Of a stretch of DNA of 30,580 nucleotides, positions 23,840 through 30,580 are shown piece by piece. How positions within the stretch are numbered: position 1 is the stretch's first letter; every line of letters begins with the position of its first letter. Position numbers and translations under genes: made by a program. Source of the stretch: Bacteroidota bacterium (lineage in GTDB: Bacteria; Bacteroidota; Bacteroidia; Sphingobacteriales; Sphingobacteriaceae); contig JANYAB010000357.1 of the NCBI GenBank assembly GCA_025355225.1, forward strand, positions 1-30,580, read 5' to 3'. The notes under the pieces were generated by a model, which was given only the letters and a program-made list of their open reading frames with translations, was not told where the DNA came from and did no database searches.

Positions 23840-24178
23840 CAACGTTGAAATAATTACTTACATCTCGAATTAAATAAGCGCTACATACCTTAACTAATCT
23901 GCTGTTGATTTTTAAAATTCGCAATAGTGCCCTATAGCGAAATTATTTAAGATATAATTTACGGTATGCTCCTAATCAGATATGAGTTAATTCTATAGCC
24001 TTATATTCCTTCGAATTTATCATAAATAGACTCTTTTTCGACAAAAAATGGAAAGTGTATTTATAACACTCAGAAAATCAATTGAAAAAAAAATGCAATA
24101 ATTATTTGGAAGTGATTACTTAAATTGTTTAATATTGTCTTATGTATGACATAATACAATTATAAAATCTTAAACTAG
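23840..24178. promoter_or_regulatory. 339-bp leader and promoter region of the susC-susD operon
   Basis: This AT-rich stretch has no gene. Its only clear signal is the operator near its right end. No tidy Bacteroidota -33/-7 promoter could be assigned by eye. Confidence 0.6.
24143..24158. promoter_or_regulatory. putative FCD-regulator operator 2
   Basis: TGTATGACATAATACA, identical to the site at 22893-22908, ends 20 bp before the ATG of susC, where a bound repressor would block initiation. Confidence 0.7.
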
Positions 24179-27100
24179 ATGAACCCAAAATTTACTTACA
24201 TCCGAATGTTGTTAACGGTAACAGTTGTACTGTTCCTTACCGTTGCACAAGCTCAAACCAGCAAAATCACTGGTAAGGTAACCTCCGGGACCGACAAATC
24301 CACATTGCCTGGGGTAACCGTTGTTATAAAAGGAACAACAAACGGTACACAAACAGATGCAAGCGGAGGTTTTTCCATTAATGCAGCAAAAGGCACCGTG
24401 CTAATGTTTACTTATGTGGGCTTTGTTCCACAACAAGTGGTAGTAGGCGATGCACAAATTATTGATGTCAGCCTGAAAGAAGACGCCACCAAGCTGAATG
24501 AAGTTTTGGTTGTAGGTTATGGTGAGCAGTCGCGAAAGACAGTTACCAGCGCCGTAGCCAAATTAGATAACCAGGTTTTAGCCACCGCCCCGCGTGCTAA
24601 CGTGGCAACGGCTTTGCAGGGTACAGTATCAGGCATACAGGTAATTAACCAAAGCGGTTCGCCGGGCGCTGCACCTCTTTTACTATTACGTGGCGGGGCA
24701 TCGATTAACAACCCGGCTTCGCCGTTGGTTGTAGTAGACGGTATTATAAGGTCATACCAGGATATACCCCAGGAGGATATTGCTTCAATAGACATTTTGA
24801 AAGACGCCGCGGCCACTGCCATATATGGTGCGAGGGCCAATAATGGAGTGATCCTGATCACCACCAAGCAGGGTAAGGTAGGTAGCTCTAATATAACCTA
24901 CAAATTTACAACAGGTTTTAATGAGCAACGTCAAGGCTATCAATATCTTGATGCAAGGGACTATATCTATTATGGTCGTTTGGGCAGGTTCAACAACTTT
25001 ACAGCATTAACACCTGAAACAGCTTTGACTGCTGGCCAGCTTTCAACATTAAACAAAACAAGGGGATATGGCTTGCAAACTGATCCGGCTAACCTGGCAA
25101 CATTTGATATTCAGGCCGAAACACCTGCAAATATTAACCTGTTGCAACAAGGATGGCAGGATATGGATGACCCGGCAAATCCGGGCAATAAAATTATTTT
25201 CAGGGACCATAGCAAAGAAATTCAGAATATGGTTTTCCGGAATACGCAAACTGTCGATCATTATTTAAGTGCTTCAGGGGGAAATGACAAAGGGAAATAT
25301 TTTGCCAGTTTTGACTATTATAATGAACCAGGTGTAATTGTTGGGTCAACGTATAACCGCTACTCCGGAAACTTCAACGGCTCATATAAAGTAAAACCAA
25401 ATGTTGAGGTCAGCAGCGGTGTTACTTTTTCTACGTCTTCACAACTGGGCACAGTAAGCGGCTCAGATGTAAGTACTATATATCGTACCTTATCTTTATG
25501 GCCTACGTTTAATCCCTGGCTTGATGCTGCAAAAACCCAGCCCAACCCGGGTAACAGTATAACAGACGGTAACCCTTTGTACTGGTTACAACATCAAAAA
25601 AACAGTAATGAGGTAGACAGGATCACTGCTAATGCGGCTGTTAAATGGGATATATTGCCTGGCTTATATTTGAAGTTATCTGGCAACGGCTATCTATTCC
25701 AAACCCTGAACCAGAGTTTCCAGGATGCTACCCAACTTTATTCAAATTTATTTGCTACCCCGCCAACATACTCCAGTACTTTGAGGCCGGCAACAGCAAC
25801 TTATAGTAGAAATTTCCAGCAAACATATGATGCGATTTTAAACTATAACAAATCGTTTGGTAAGCATGACATAAGTGTGTTGCTGGGGGCCGAATATTAT
25901 GATAATCTCGCATTTGGCCAGCAAGTGGCTGGAACCAACGCGCCTACGGATGATATAACAACAGCCAATGCTTCTACGCTGTTCGCCGCTGGCAGCAATT
26001 ACAGCACGCAATCTGAAAATCGCATTATATCAAGTTTTACACGGATAAATTACGATTATGACCAAAAATACCTGTTTAGCTTTGTCTTAAGGGAGGACGG
26101 TGTTTCGCAGCTTGCATCTCAAAAAAGAATAGGTTATTTCCCTGGGATGTCTGCAGGATGGAACCTGGATAAAGAAGAGTTTTATCAAAATCTGGGTATC
26201 AGTAAAGTAATATCTACGATTAAACCGCGTGTAAGTTATGGTTCAAATGGTAATATCGGTGCACTGGGTAATTATGATGTTCAGGGCGTGTATTCTGCCG
26301 GATCATCATATAACGGTAATGGTGCAATCGTCAACTCGGCACCTACCAATGCCAATTTAGTATGGGAAACCAGTAACACGAAAGATGCTGGGATTGACTT
26401 AGGGTTCTTTCACGACAGGATAAGCCTGCTGTTTGATTATTATGACCGGACAACCAGTAACCTGCTTACTAATCTGCTATTGCCAAGCTACCTGGGCTTC
26501 AATACGTTGGAAACAAACAACGGCACCTTTCAAAACAAGGGCGTAGAGTTTACCTTAAAGGCCAATATCATAAATAACCCGAATGGCTTTAAACTGAATG
26601 TGGGTGCAACAGCTTCCTTTGATAAAAATAAGGTGCTGAAACTCCCTTACAACGGACAACCAAACAACAGACAGGGTGGCGTGCAGGTATTTAATCCAAA
26701 GACGGGACAATTGCAATGGGTAGGCGGGATACAGGAAGGACAGCCTTTGGGCCAGATATACGGGTATAAAGAACTGGGCGTTTTTGCTAATGATGCACAG
26801 GTACAGGCTGTGTCCGGTAACAGGACCGATAATATTGCTCATATCACAGGACCAAACCTTCCCGCTGGTACAGGTGGCCATATCGGACCAGGTGATGTAA
26901 ACTGGGTAGACGTGAACGGTGATGGTATCATTGATTCGAGGGACCAGGTTTATCTCGGTAATATTTATCCAACCTGGACAGGCGGGTTTAATATAAACGC
27001 TTCTTACAAAAGGTTCTCATTATATACCCGTTTTGATTATTCATTAGGAAACACAATCTACAATGATCTTGTAGCGCGTTCATTAGGCGGTTACCAGGGT

Positions 27101-27520
27101 ACATTTAACTTTGTAGATCAGATCAAAAATGCCTGGACGCCGACCAACACCAATACCATGGTGCCCAAAGTATATTATGCCGATCAGGTAGCAGGCTCAA
27201 AAGACAATTACACCCGTGGCAACAATGCTGGAGCAAGCTTGCAGGGTGAAAACTCAACGCTTTATGAAAGCGGCAATTACCTGGCCTGCCGTGAGGTCAC
27301 TTTATCCTATGATTTCTCTAAAAACTTATTGGCGAAGACCCATGTGTTTTCACAAGCCAGGTTATATGTGAGCGGTGAAAATTTGTTTTACATAAAGAAG
27401 TTTAGCGGCACGATGCCAGAGACGCCGGTTAACCCGGGAACCGATGTAATTACCGGCGTATACCAGGGAACTTATCCAACACCGAGAACTTTTGTTTTAG
27501 GTGTTCAGGCTTCATTTTAA
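24179..27520 (+). CDS. SusC/RagA-family TonB-dependent transporter (sialate locus)
   Basis: This 1113-aa outer-membrane transporter has a signal peptide (about 1-25, TVAQA before Gln). It is followed by a carboxypeptidase-like domain at about 28-105 (GKVTSGTDKSTLPGVTVVIKG), the SusC signature LNEVLVVGYGEQSRKTVTSA and a plug (ALQGTVSGIQV, PLVVVDGIIRSYQDIPQED, SIDILKDAAATAIYGARANNG). A long barrel ends in TFVLGVQASF with its C-terminal Phe. It has no STN domain, so regulation is by the FCD regulator rather than FecR. It corresponds in position to NanO of Tannerella-type sialic acid loci. Its SusD partner starts 19 bp later. Confidence 0.95.
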   Translation: MNPKFTYIRMLLTVTVVLFLTVAQAQTSKITGKVTSGTDKSTLPGVTVVIKGTTNGTQTDASGGFSINAAKGTVLMFTYVGFVPQQVVVGDAQIIDVSLKEDATKLNEVLVVGYGEQSRKTVTSAVAKLDNQVLATAPRANVATALQGTVSGIQVINQSGSPGAAPLLLLRGGASINNPASPLVVVDGIIRSYQDIPQEDIASIDILKDAAATAIYGARANNGVILITTKQGKVGSSNITYKFTTGFNEQRQGYQYLDARDYIYYGRLGRFNNFTALTPETALTAGQLSTLNKTRGYGLQTDPANLATFDIQAETPANINLLQQGWQDMDDPANPGNKIIFRDHSKEIQNMVFRNTQTVDHYLSASGGNDKGKYFASFDYYNEPGVIVGSTYNRYSGNFNGSYKVKPNVEVSSGVTFSTSSQLGTVSGSDVSTIYRTLSLWPTFNPWLDAAKTQPNPGNSITDGNPLYWLQHQKNSNEVDRITANAAVKWDILPGLYLKLSGNGYLFQTLNQSFQDATQLYSNLFATPPTYSSTLRPATATYSRNFQQTYDAILNYNKSFGKHDISVLLGAEYYDNLAFGQQVAGTNAPTDDITTANASTLFAAGSNYSTQSENRIISSFTRINYDYDQKYLFSFVLREDGVSQLASQKRIGYFPGMSAGWNLDKEEFYQNLGISKVISTIKPRVSYGSNGNIGALGNYDVQGVYSAGSSYNGNGAIVNSAPTNANLVWETSNTKDAGIDLGFFHDRISLLFDYYDRTTSNLLTNLLLPSYLGFNTLETNNGTFQNKGVEFTLKANIINNPNGFKLNVGATASFDKNKVLKLPYNGQPNNRQGGVQVFNPKTGQLQWVGGIQEGQPLGQIYGYKELGVFANDAQVQAVSGNRTDNIAHITGPNLPAGTGGHIGPGDVNWVDVNGDGIIDSRDQVYLGNIYPTWTGGFNINASYKRFSLYTRFDYSLGNTIYNDLVARSLGGYQGTFNFVDQIKNAWTPTNTNTMVPKVYYADQVAGSKDNYTRGNNAGASLQGENSTLYESGNYLACREVTLSYDFSKNLLAKTHVFSQARLYVSGENLFYIKKFSGTMPETPVNPGTDVITGVYQGTYPTPRTFVLGVQASF

Positions 27521-27539
27521 ACCATTAATCTATTTTAAC

Positions 27540-29102
27540 ATGAAAAAGTACACAATTATAATTCTATCGGGCTTTTGGATGCTTATTTTGATAAGCTCCT
27601 GCAGAAAAGATCTAAGTCTGGCGCCGGTAAGCAGTATTACCGATGGAAACTACTTTAAATCCGCCAGTCAGTTTGACGCATTTATGGCAGGAATACATTC
27701 AAATTTCAGGAGCAGTACCTCAACTTTTCAGATGTTGGGCGAAATGCGGGCCGATATATTTGGTACCGATCCGGGTTCAGGCTCCGTATTTACTGGTGAA
27801 GCTACGCAGGGGCTTGAACATCTATGGCAGGAAACGCTTACACTTGACGCCCCCGGTATAAGTAATTTCGGCGGATTTTATGCCAATATTGATCAGATCA
27901 ACCTCATGATCTCCAGGTTAAACTCCACTACGGTGGTTACCCAGGCAAATAAAAATTATTACCTCGGTATATGTTACGGCATGAGGGCTTTTTATTATTT
28001 CCAGATGTATCGCACCTGGGGCGGCGTTATTATACAAACCGATCCTGTAACCGGCAGCACCATTGATATTTCGCACCTTGCCAAGGCAGCTTCAAGCCCG
28101 GCTGATGTAATGACGCTGATCAAATCGGATATTGATATATCAGTAAACAGTTATGGGGCTGATTACACGTTTAAAAATTCAAAAGGTTACTGGTCAAAAG
28201 CGGCAACCCTGATGCTGAAAGCTGAAGTATATCTGTGGACGAGCGGCCATGGCGGGAGCGCGGCTGATGCTGCAACTGCACAAGGAGCGTTGACTGATAT
28301 TCAGGCTAATGCGGCCGGATTACAATTATTGCCCGCATATTCCGGTGTTTTTGCATCTACAAACAGGGGAAATAACGAGATCATATTTGCCATTCATTAC
28401 CAACTGAACGAGCCTAATGCAACCACAAATAATGGTATGGCATGGATACAAAACAGCTTTGTGCCGCAAACGGGCCTTATCGCTAATTTTTATGATTCAT
28501 TGGCAAACCGCCAGTTCAACGTAGCTACCGATAATTGGGGGGGCTTACTACGGGCTCCTGTTACTATATCAACATTCAGGAAATTTAGCCCGCTTGACAG
28601 CCGCAGATTGGCCAGCATCCAGCCTGCTTACAGTAAATTAGGCAATGGGACATACCAGATAGCAGGATGCTTTACTGACAAATACCAGGGCGAGCAAAAT
28701 GCGGGCGCAAGGGTGCTAACTAATGATTTCCCTGTATATCGTTATGCTGACTTGTTGTTATTATTAGCAGAAGCAAAGGTTGATCAGGGCCTTGACCCTA
28801 CAAACGAAATAAACCAGGTAAGGGCCAGGGCCTATGGTGCTAATTACAATGCGGCTACGATGGGTTTCCCAAACCAGGCTATAGATGCAAACCCTAAGGA
28901 AGCTATTTTACAAGAACGTTTGCTTGAATTTATTTTCGAAGGGAAAAGATGGTATGACCTGCGCAGAATGGGTGACAGCTATGTATATGAGCGCACAGCC
29001 TTACCGGCTTCGCAATCTTATGCACTATTGTGGCCGATCGATCGTGCAACATTGACTAATAACCCCTCTTTGGTACAAACACAAGGTTATTTATCATTCT
29101 AA
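27540..29102 (+). CDS. SusD/RagB-family lipoprotein (sialate locus)
   Basis: I take the ATG at 27540, giving 520 aa. It yields the lipoprotein signal MKKYTIIILSGFWMLILISS before Cys21, whereas an upstream start would overlap susC and add a non-signal segment. SusD hallmarks are GMRAFYYFQMYRTWGGVI, YRYADLLLLLAEAKVDQG and the C-terminal LQERLLEFIFEGKRWYDLRRM. It is the surface lid of the preceding SusC and corresponds in position to NanU, the neuraminate-binding SusD-like protein. Confidence 0.93.
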   Translation: MKKYTIIILSGFWMLILISSCRKDLSLAPVSSITDGNYFKSASQFDAFMAGIHSNFRSSTSTFQMLGEMRADIFGTDPGSGSVFTGEATQGLEHLWQETLTLDAPGISNFGGFYANIDQINLMISRLNSTTVVTQANKNYYLGICYGMRAFYYFQMYRTWGGVIIQTDPVTGSTIDISHLAKAASSPADVMTLIKSDIDISVNSYGADYTFKNSKGYWSKAATLMLKAEVYLWTSGHGGSAADAATAQGALTDIQANAAGLQLLPAYSGVFASTNRGNNEIIFAIHYQLNEPNATTNNGMAWIQNSFVPQTGLIANFYDSLANRQFNVATDNWGGLLRAPVTISTFRKFSPLDSRRLASIQPAYSKLGNGTYQIAGCFTDKYQGEQNAGARVLTNDFPVYRYADLLLLLAEAKVDQGLDPTNEINQVRARAYGANYNAATMGFPNQAIDANPKEAILQERLLEFIFEGKRWYDLRRMGDSYVYERTALPASQSYALLWPIDRATLTNNPSLVQTQGYLSF

Positions 29103-29162
29103 ATTTAATAATTAAGATACTGTGCTTTTATAGCTGAGTTGAGTTGGTTGAAAGCTTTATAA

Positions 29163-29187
29163 ATACCGGGGGCATTGCTCCCGGTAT
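29163..29187 (+). promoter_or_regulatory. intercistronic stem-loop between susD and nanA
   Basis: ATACCGGGGGC-ATT-GCTCCCGGTAT is an 11-bp stem (one G-U pair) with a 3-nt loop, 60 bp past the susD stop codon and 52 bp before nanA. No T-run follows, so it is more likely an mRNA-stabilising or processing hairpin than a terminator. Confidence 0.6.
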
Positions 29188-29239
29188 AATAAGGCATCGC
29201 AACAAAATGTTTTTAACGAAATATAATAAATGATCACTT

Positions 29240-30184
29240 ATGAAAATTGAACACTTACAAGGGCTTATTGCAGCACCTTTCACCCCGATGGATAGTAATG
29301 GGAATATTAATGTTGCAGTTATACCCGAATACTATAAATTCCTAAAAAGCAATGGAGTTAGCGGCGCTTTTATTTGCGGCTCAACCGGTGAAGGGGTTTC
29401 CATGACTATGGAAGAAAAGAAGGCTGTGACCGAAACATGGGCTGCATGCACATCGGGAGATAAAAACTTTAAAGTAATGACTTTGGTAGGTGGCAATTCA
29501 TTGGCGGACTGCAAAGATCTGGCAAAACACGCCAGGAAAAACGGGATATACGCAGTCTCTTTTACTTCACCATCATATTTTAAGCCGGCAGATGTAACCC
29601 TATTGGCGCAAATGTGCGTTGAAATTGCTGCTGTTGTGCCGGATATGCCATTTTATTACTACCATGTCCCCGTTTTAACCCATGTCAATTTTTTGATGAT
29701 AGACCTGCTAAAAGAAATAAGCGATAAAATACCAAACTTTGCCGGGGTAAAATATACGCATGAAGATTTTATGGATTTTCTGTTGTGTTTGAGATATGAA
29801 AACGGGCAATATGACATGCTTTGGGGCAGGGACGAAAATATGCTTCCGGCACTTGCGCTTGGCGCCAAAGGCGCCGTTGGCAGCACCTTTAATTATGCCG
29901 CGCCTCTATACAACGACCTGATCAATGCTTTTGAAGATCATGATCTCGAAGAGGCTCAGCGCTTACAGCAAAAGGCAATTGAAATGATCAGTCTTCTCGG
30001 TAAATACGGTGGTCTGCCTGTAGGCAAAGCATACATGAAACTTGCCGGAATAGATTGCGGAGGTTTTAGACTGCCTTTCCGTAATATGTCGCCGAACCAA
30101 TTTGAAAACTTTAAATTAGATGTTTCTAAATTGGGTTTCGATGGGTTTAAATCAAACTTGCAGCCGGAAGCCGTAAACAAATGA
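29240..30184 (+). CDS. nanA: N-acetylneuraminate lyase
   Basis: This 314-aa cytoplasmic TIM-barrel aldolase of the DHDPS/NAL family splits N-acetylneuraminate into ManNAc and pyruvate. Visible signatures are the pyruvate-carboxylate loop GSTGEG at 47-52, the catalytic Tyr141 in YYYHVP at 139-144, the Schiff-base Lys171 in GVKYTHED, and WGRDENMLPALALGAKGAVGSTFN with Asp198/Glu199 in the substrate-recognition segment. These fit NanA better than dihydrodipicolinate synthase. The next gene overlaps its stop by 4 bp, so coupling is tight. Confidence 0.88.
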   Translation: MKIEHLQGLIAAPFTPMDSNGNINVAVIPEYYKFLKSNGVSGAFICGSTGEGVSMTMEEKKAVTETWAACTSGDKNFKVMTLVGGNSLADCKDLAKHARKNGIYAVSFTSPSYFKPADVTLLAQMCVEIAAVVPDMPFYYYHVPVLTHVNFLMIDLLKEISDKIPNFAGVKYTHEDFMDFLLCLRYENGQYDMLWGRDENMLPALALGAKGAVGSTFNYAAPLYNDLINAFEDHDLEEAQRLQQKAIEMISLLGKYGGLPVGKAYMKLAGIDCGGFRLPFRNMSPNQFENFKLDVSKLGFDGFKSNLQPEAVNK

Positions 30185-30580
30185 AACCATCTTCTATCTT
30201 TTTTTTATCCATAACCTGTATGATGTTAGTGTCCTGCACAGCTATTGCTCAAAAAAAAAAATTAAATAATATTTTGTGGTCCGTTGCTGCTCAATTGCCT
30301 GTTATTGACGGTATGAAAAAACAATTAGGCGTAGCCGGGCCATTTACAGGGGTAAGTAATGGCGTTTTATTAATTGCAGGCGGAAGCAACTTTGCGGATG
30401 GCGCCAAGCCGTGGCAGGGAGGTAACAAGATACATGAAGATGATATATATGTACTTGAAAAAGATGCTGCCGAACAATTCACCTGGATCAGCCCAAAAAC
30501 AAAACATCTGAAGCGAAAAGTGGCGTATGGCGCAAGCACATCAATAGCCGAAGGTGTGATATGTGCTGGTGGCGAAACTG
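30181..30580 (+). CDS. nanM: NanM-type N-acetylneuraminate epimerase, 5' part
   Basis: The ATG overlaps the nanA stop codon (ATGA) and the frame is open to the window end, giving 133 codons. The sequence starts with a signal peptide or lipoprotein signal (LVSC with Cys19; AIAQ cleavage is also possible). It continues with the kelch-type segments PVIDGMKKQLGVAGPFTGVS, LLIAGGSNFADGAKPWQGG and KHLKRKVAYGASTSIAEGVI, the start of a cyclically permuted mutarotase beta-propeller. Such enzymes convert alpha- to beta-N-acetylneuraminate in the periplasm. The rest of the gene is outside the window. Confidence 0.8.
   Translation, partial: MKPSSIFFLSITCMMLVSCTAIAQKKKLNNILWSVAAQLPVIDGMKKQLGVAGPFTGVSNGVLLIAGGSNFADGAKPWQGGNKIHEDDIYVLEKDAAEQFTWISPKTKHLKRKVAYGASTSIAEGVICAGGET

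Noticed and set aside
27501..27539. Upstream start for the second SusD
   Set aside because: It would overlap susC by 20 bp and put 13 extra residues before a textbook lipoprotein signal.
1..30580. CRISPR array, tRNA, rRNA or intact insertion sequence
   Set aside because: No regularly spaced repeats, cloverleaf-like segments, rRNA stretches or complete transposase gene were seen.

Overview
The window reads as chromosome of a Bacteroidota bacterium, most likely Sphingobacteriaceae (Mucilaginibacter/Pedobacter-like). The grounds are two SusC/SusD pairs, one with an STN signalling domain and a FecR anti-sigma factor carrying a DUF4974 tail, a DUF5777 beta-barrel, a YceI protein, AT-rich intergenic DNA and few Shine-Dalgarno sequences. 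The genus is inferred from gene content only.

Left part (1-11,900, almost all minus strand). A YceI + DUF5777 gene pair comes first. It is followed by a glycan-utilisation locus transcribed right to left: fecR, susC (with STN), susD, a LamG/FIVAR-like lipoprotein, an MFS sugar porter and an exported GH130 enzyme, ending at a hairpin terminator near 1,800. No ECF sigma gene sits beside fecR, which is unusual.

Middle (11,900-22,060) is an accessory patchwork. It holds a PNPOx-like flavoprotein, a lone receiver domain that lacks its phospho-acceptor Asp, and a gene-poor stretch with dispersed repeats. Two large adjacent genes of unknown function follow (674 and 755 aa, no signal peptide, the second with a proline-rich tandem-repeat linker), then a damaged DUF1398 gene and an FtsX/MacB-type permease without its ATPase. 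After these comes a repeat-rich zone: two direct copies of a ~130-bp MITE/REPIN-like element bracket a tiny membrane-protein gene, and beyond them lie fragments of a VOC (glyoxalase-type) gene and of a sigma-70 region 4.

Right part (22,060-30,580) is a probable sialic-acid (N-acetylneuraminate) locus. It has a GntR/FadR-type (FCD) repressor, a divergent DMT-family transporter, a SusC/SusD pair, an N-acetylneuraminate lyase and the start of a NanM-type epimerase (kelch/cyclically permuted mutarotase) that runs off the window. The same 16-bp palindrome, TGTAT-N6-ATACA, lies just upstream of both the DMT gene and the susC gene. It is a convincing operator for the FCD regulator and ties the DMT carrier to this regulon.

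No tRNA, rRNA or CRISPR array was seen.
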